From: Saprospiraceae bacterium
GTDB lineage: Bacteria; Bacteroidota; Bacteroidia; Chitinophagales; Saprospiraceae
Reading direction: 5' to 3'
DNA length: 64,000 nucleotides
Assembly: GCA_016718505.1 (NCBI GenBank)
Contig: JADKDE010000003.1
Span: 62,001 to 126,000 of the forward strand
A program made the position numbers and the translations under genes. Every line of letters starts with the position of its first letter. Position 1 is the stretch's first letter. A model generated the notes under the pieces. That model had not been told where the DNA came from. It did not search any database and was given only the letters and a program-made list of their open reading frames with translations. Below, piece after piece: positions 62,589 to 64,000 of this stretch.

Positions 62589-63311
62589 TTAATCAAGTGT
62601 TGCTCCCAACTTGGCTAAGTTCCTTTCGGCATTCTTCCCTTCAGGTGAATCTGGATATCTAGCAAATAGGTCTTTAAATACCTTGGTTGCAGTTTCTTTA
62701 TCACCCTGTAACTCTGAAAAAAGAGCATACTTCTTCATGTAGTATGGAGTCAAAAAAGTATTATCTCCGCTATTAGCAGCCTTCTTATAATAGCTCAAAG
62801 CCGTGCTGTTATCTTTCTTTTCAGAATATGCATCTCCCAACATACCATTTTTCATGGTAGCAAAAACAGGCTCATCTGCATCAAAATCCTCAAGCATCTG
62901 TATCGCCTCATCATATTTGTTTAAGTTCAAATAAGATGCTCCAGCATAATATCTAGCCATATTGCCCGACGGTGTGCTTCCATACTCATCTATGATTTTT
63001 AAAAAACCAGCAAATCCACCTGCTGGGCCATTCAATGCAGCATCAAATGAGTCTCTTTCGAATGCTCTTTCAGCATAAAACATCTGTCCCATTGCTTCGG
63101 CAGCATTTGGTTCTGCTATCAATTTTTTATATCCAAACCAAAGCGCTACCAATGCTATCAAACCACCACCAATGTACATTGCGATTTGTTGATTGTCTTC
63201 GATCCAATCTTTGATCGTATCAAAGCTAAATCGCGATGAAGTATTCGACCCAACTGGGGTTACAATTTCTTCTTGAACATGTGCCTCGTTGCCTGTCTTT
63301 CTAGTTGCCAT
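62589..63311 (-). CDS. Tetratricopeptide-repeat membrane protein
   Basis: 240 residues. Cytoplasmic N-terminus, one transmembrane helix (MYIGGGLIALVALWFGYKK, about 45-63), then TPR-type helical repeats (GNMARYYAGASYLNLNKYDE; LGDAYSEKKDNSTALSYYKKA; TATKVFKDLFARYPDSPEG). Resembles YfgM/YbgF-like envelope TPR proteins of Bacteroidota; partner unknown. Own -7 box and terminator, so probably monocistronic. Confidence 0.85.
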   Translation of the reverse strand: MATRKTGNEAHVQEEIVTPVGSNTSSRFSFDTIKDWIEDNQQIAMYIGGGLIALVALWFGYKKLIAEPNAAEAMGQMFYAERAFERDSFDAALNGPAGGFAGFLKIIDEYGSTPSGNMARYYAGASYLNLNKYDEAIQMLEDFDADEPVFATMKNGMLGDAYSEKKDNSTALSYYKKAANSGDNTFLTPYYMKKYALFSELQGDKETATKVFKDLFARYPDSPEGKNAERNLAKLGATLD

Positions 63312-63351
63312 AAATTCTTTTGTTATTGTATTTGTTTTTCAAAAAACCGTG

Positions 63352-63359
63352 CAAAGATA
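63352..63359 (-). promoter_or_regulatory. -7 box (TATCTTTG) for the TPR gene
   Basis: Minus strand reads TATCTTTG followed by GCACGG, a perfect TAnnTTTG 41 bases upstream of the ATG. Confidence 0.65.
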
Positions 63360-63507
63360 GGCAATGTCTTTATTATATTTAGATTTTATCACTAAAAAAG
63401 TTTTAATCTTTGCAATTTACTCAAATTAAACTAAATTTACCTCTCGGTCGATGTTTATAATTGACTCGATTCTGGTGATTTTTACAGCATTTTATTATTA
63501 TATTATC

Positions 63508-64000
63508 ATGAAAAATAAATGGATACTAATTTTGGTTTTGGCATTTTTCCAATTGCAAGCCAAAGCCATCGAGGGGATGTGGTTGCCTTTTTTATTAAAA
63601 CAACTGAACGAGGCTGAGATGAAAAAGATGGGGCTAAAAATCCCAGTCGAACAGATTTACAATATAAACTCCTCTAGCCTAAAAGACGCTGTAGTGCAAT
63701 TCAACGGTGGCTGCACGGGCGAAATCATATCTTCTAAAGGTTTACTTTTAACGAACCATCACTGTGGTTTTGGGCAAATACAGAATCACAGCACACTTGA
63801 ACACAACTATTTGGAAAATGGGTTTTGGGCCAAAAACCAGTCCGAAGAATTGCCCAATCCTGGTACTTTCGTGACATTTATCATTAAAATGGAAGACATA
63901 ACCAATCAAGCACTAGATAGCATTACAGACGCATTAAATCCTCAAGAACGACAGTCTAGAATCGACAAGAATCTCAGTAAGATTCGATTAAATTATCCAA
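63508..64000 (+). CDS. S46 family dipeptidyl peptidase, 5' part (cut by window edge)
   Basis: 164 codons to the window end, without a stop. Signal peptide (WILILVLAFFQLQAKA) then EGMWLPFLL, FNGGCTGEIISSKGLLLTNHHCGFG and NYLENGFWAKNQSEELPNPG, the unmistakable N-terminus of DPP7/DPP11-type S46 serine peptidases; His 85 in the NHHC motif is the catalytic His. Periplasmic or outer-membrane dipeptide release from peptides. The catalytic Ser and Asp lie outside or beyond this part. Confidence 0.93.
   Translation, partial: MKNKWILILVLAFFQLQAKAIEGMWLPFLLKQLNEAEMKKMGLKIPVEQIYNINSSSLKDAVVQFNGGCTGEIISSKGLLLTNHHCGFGQIQNHSTLEHNYLENGFWAKNQSEELPNPGTFVTFIIKMEDITNQALDSITDALNPQERQSRIDKNLSKIRLNYP

Overview
The window looks like a chromosomal segment from a member of the Bacteroidota, most likely near the Saprospiria. 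The evidence is Bacteroidota-type promoter boxes (TAnnTTTG) ahead of many genes, a short primary sigma factor lacking region 1.1, clade II (Sec/lipoprotein) nitrous oxide reductase, an S46 peptidase, and large secreted proteins with dockerin-like modules and a type IX secretion (T9SS) sorting tail. I see no rRNA, tRNA, CRISPR array or insertion sequence.

Layout. 0.2-4.7 kb: SulP transporter, Crp/Fnr regulator, a polytopic haem-oxidase-like membrane protein and a fasciclin lipoprotein. 4.9-12.4 kb: an Rpn-type nuclease, then a nitrous oxide reduction cluster on the minus strand (cytochrome c, nosZ, a NosL fusion, nosD, nosF, nosY). 12.7-19.2 kb: lipoprotein, esterase, hemE group, thyA, amidase. 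19.3-23.4 kb: ccmB-ccmC-ccmD, glutamate dehydrogenase, Lrp regulator. 23.5-27.6 kb: fused branched-chain 2-oxoacid dehydrogenase E1, thioesterase, lipB. 27.7-40.4 kb: housekeeping and envelope genes (glmM, cysteine desulfurase, NrnA-like, FKBP, radC, nth, iron-sulfur membrane protein, primary sigma factor). 40.6-61.5 kb: a minus-strand secreted-protein locus dominated by one giant gene. 61.9-64 kb: ribH, a TPR membrane protein and the start of an S46 peptidase.

The centrepiece is the 18.9 kb reading region 40588-59464, about 6,290 codons. Reconstructed, it has a signal peptide, CUB-like and P-domain-like modules, ten near-identical 87-residue repeats (261 bp), about 27 near-identical 88-residue Cys-rich repeats (264 bp), further HYR/PKD-like modules, a dockerin-like module and a T9SS C-terminal sorting domain. 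A 136-residue secreted protein and a broken secreted protein lie directly upstream on the same strand. I read this as a giant surface adhesin or matrix protein with its operon partners; function is inferred.

A second theme is sequence quality or gene decay. At least five loci (amidase, thioredoxin-dockerin protein, FKBP lipoprotein, giant gene, broken secreted gene) become intact if single bases are restored, usually in homopolymers, and two loci contain in-frame stops (one in the nos-cluster cytochrome c, two in the broken secreted gene). Eight or more indels cluster in the first 1.5 kb of the 264 bp array. Residual assembly error is the simplest explanation, and the repeat copy number should be treated as provisional.

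The functional links are respiratory: Crp/Fnr regulator, nos cluster with its cytochrome c donor, Ccm haem-export genes and hemE all serve c-type cytochrome and N2O respiration. Three copies of a structured intergenic repeat also occur, each 3' of a gene.
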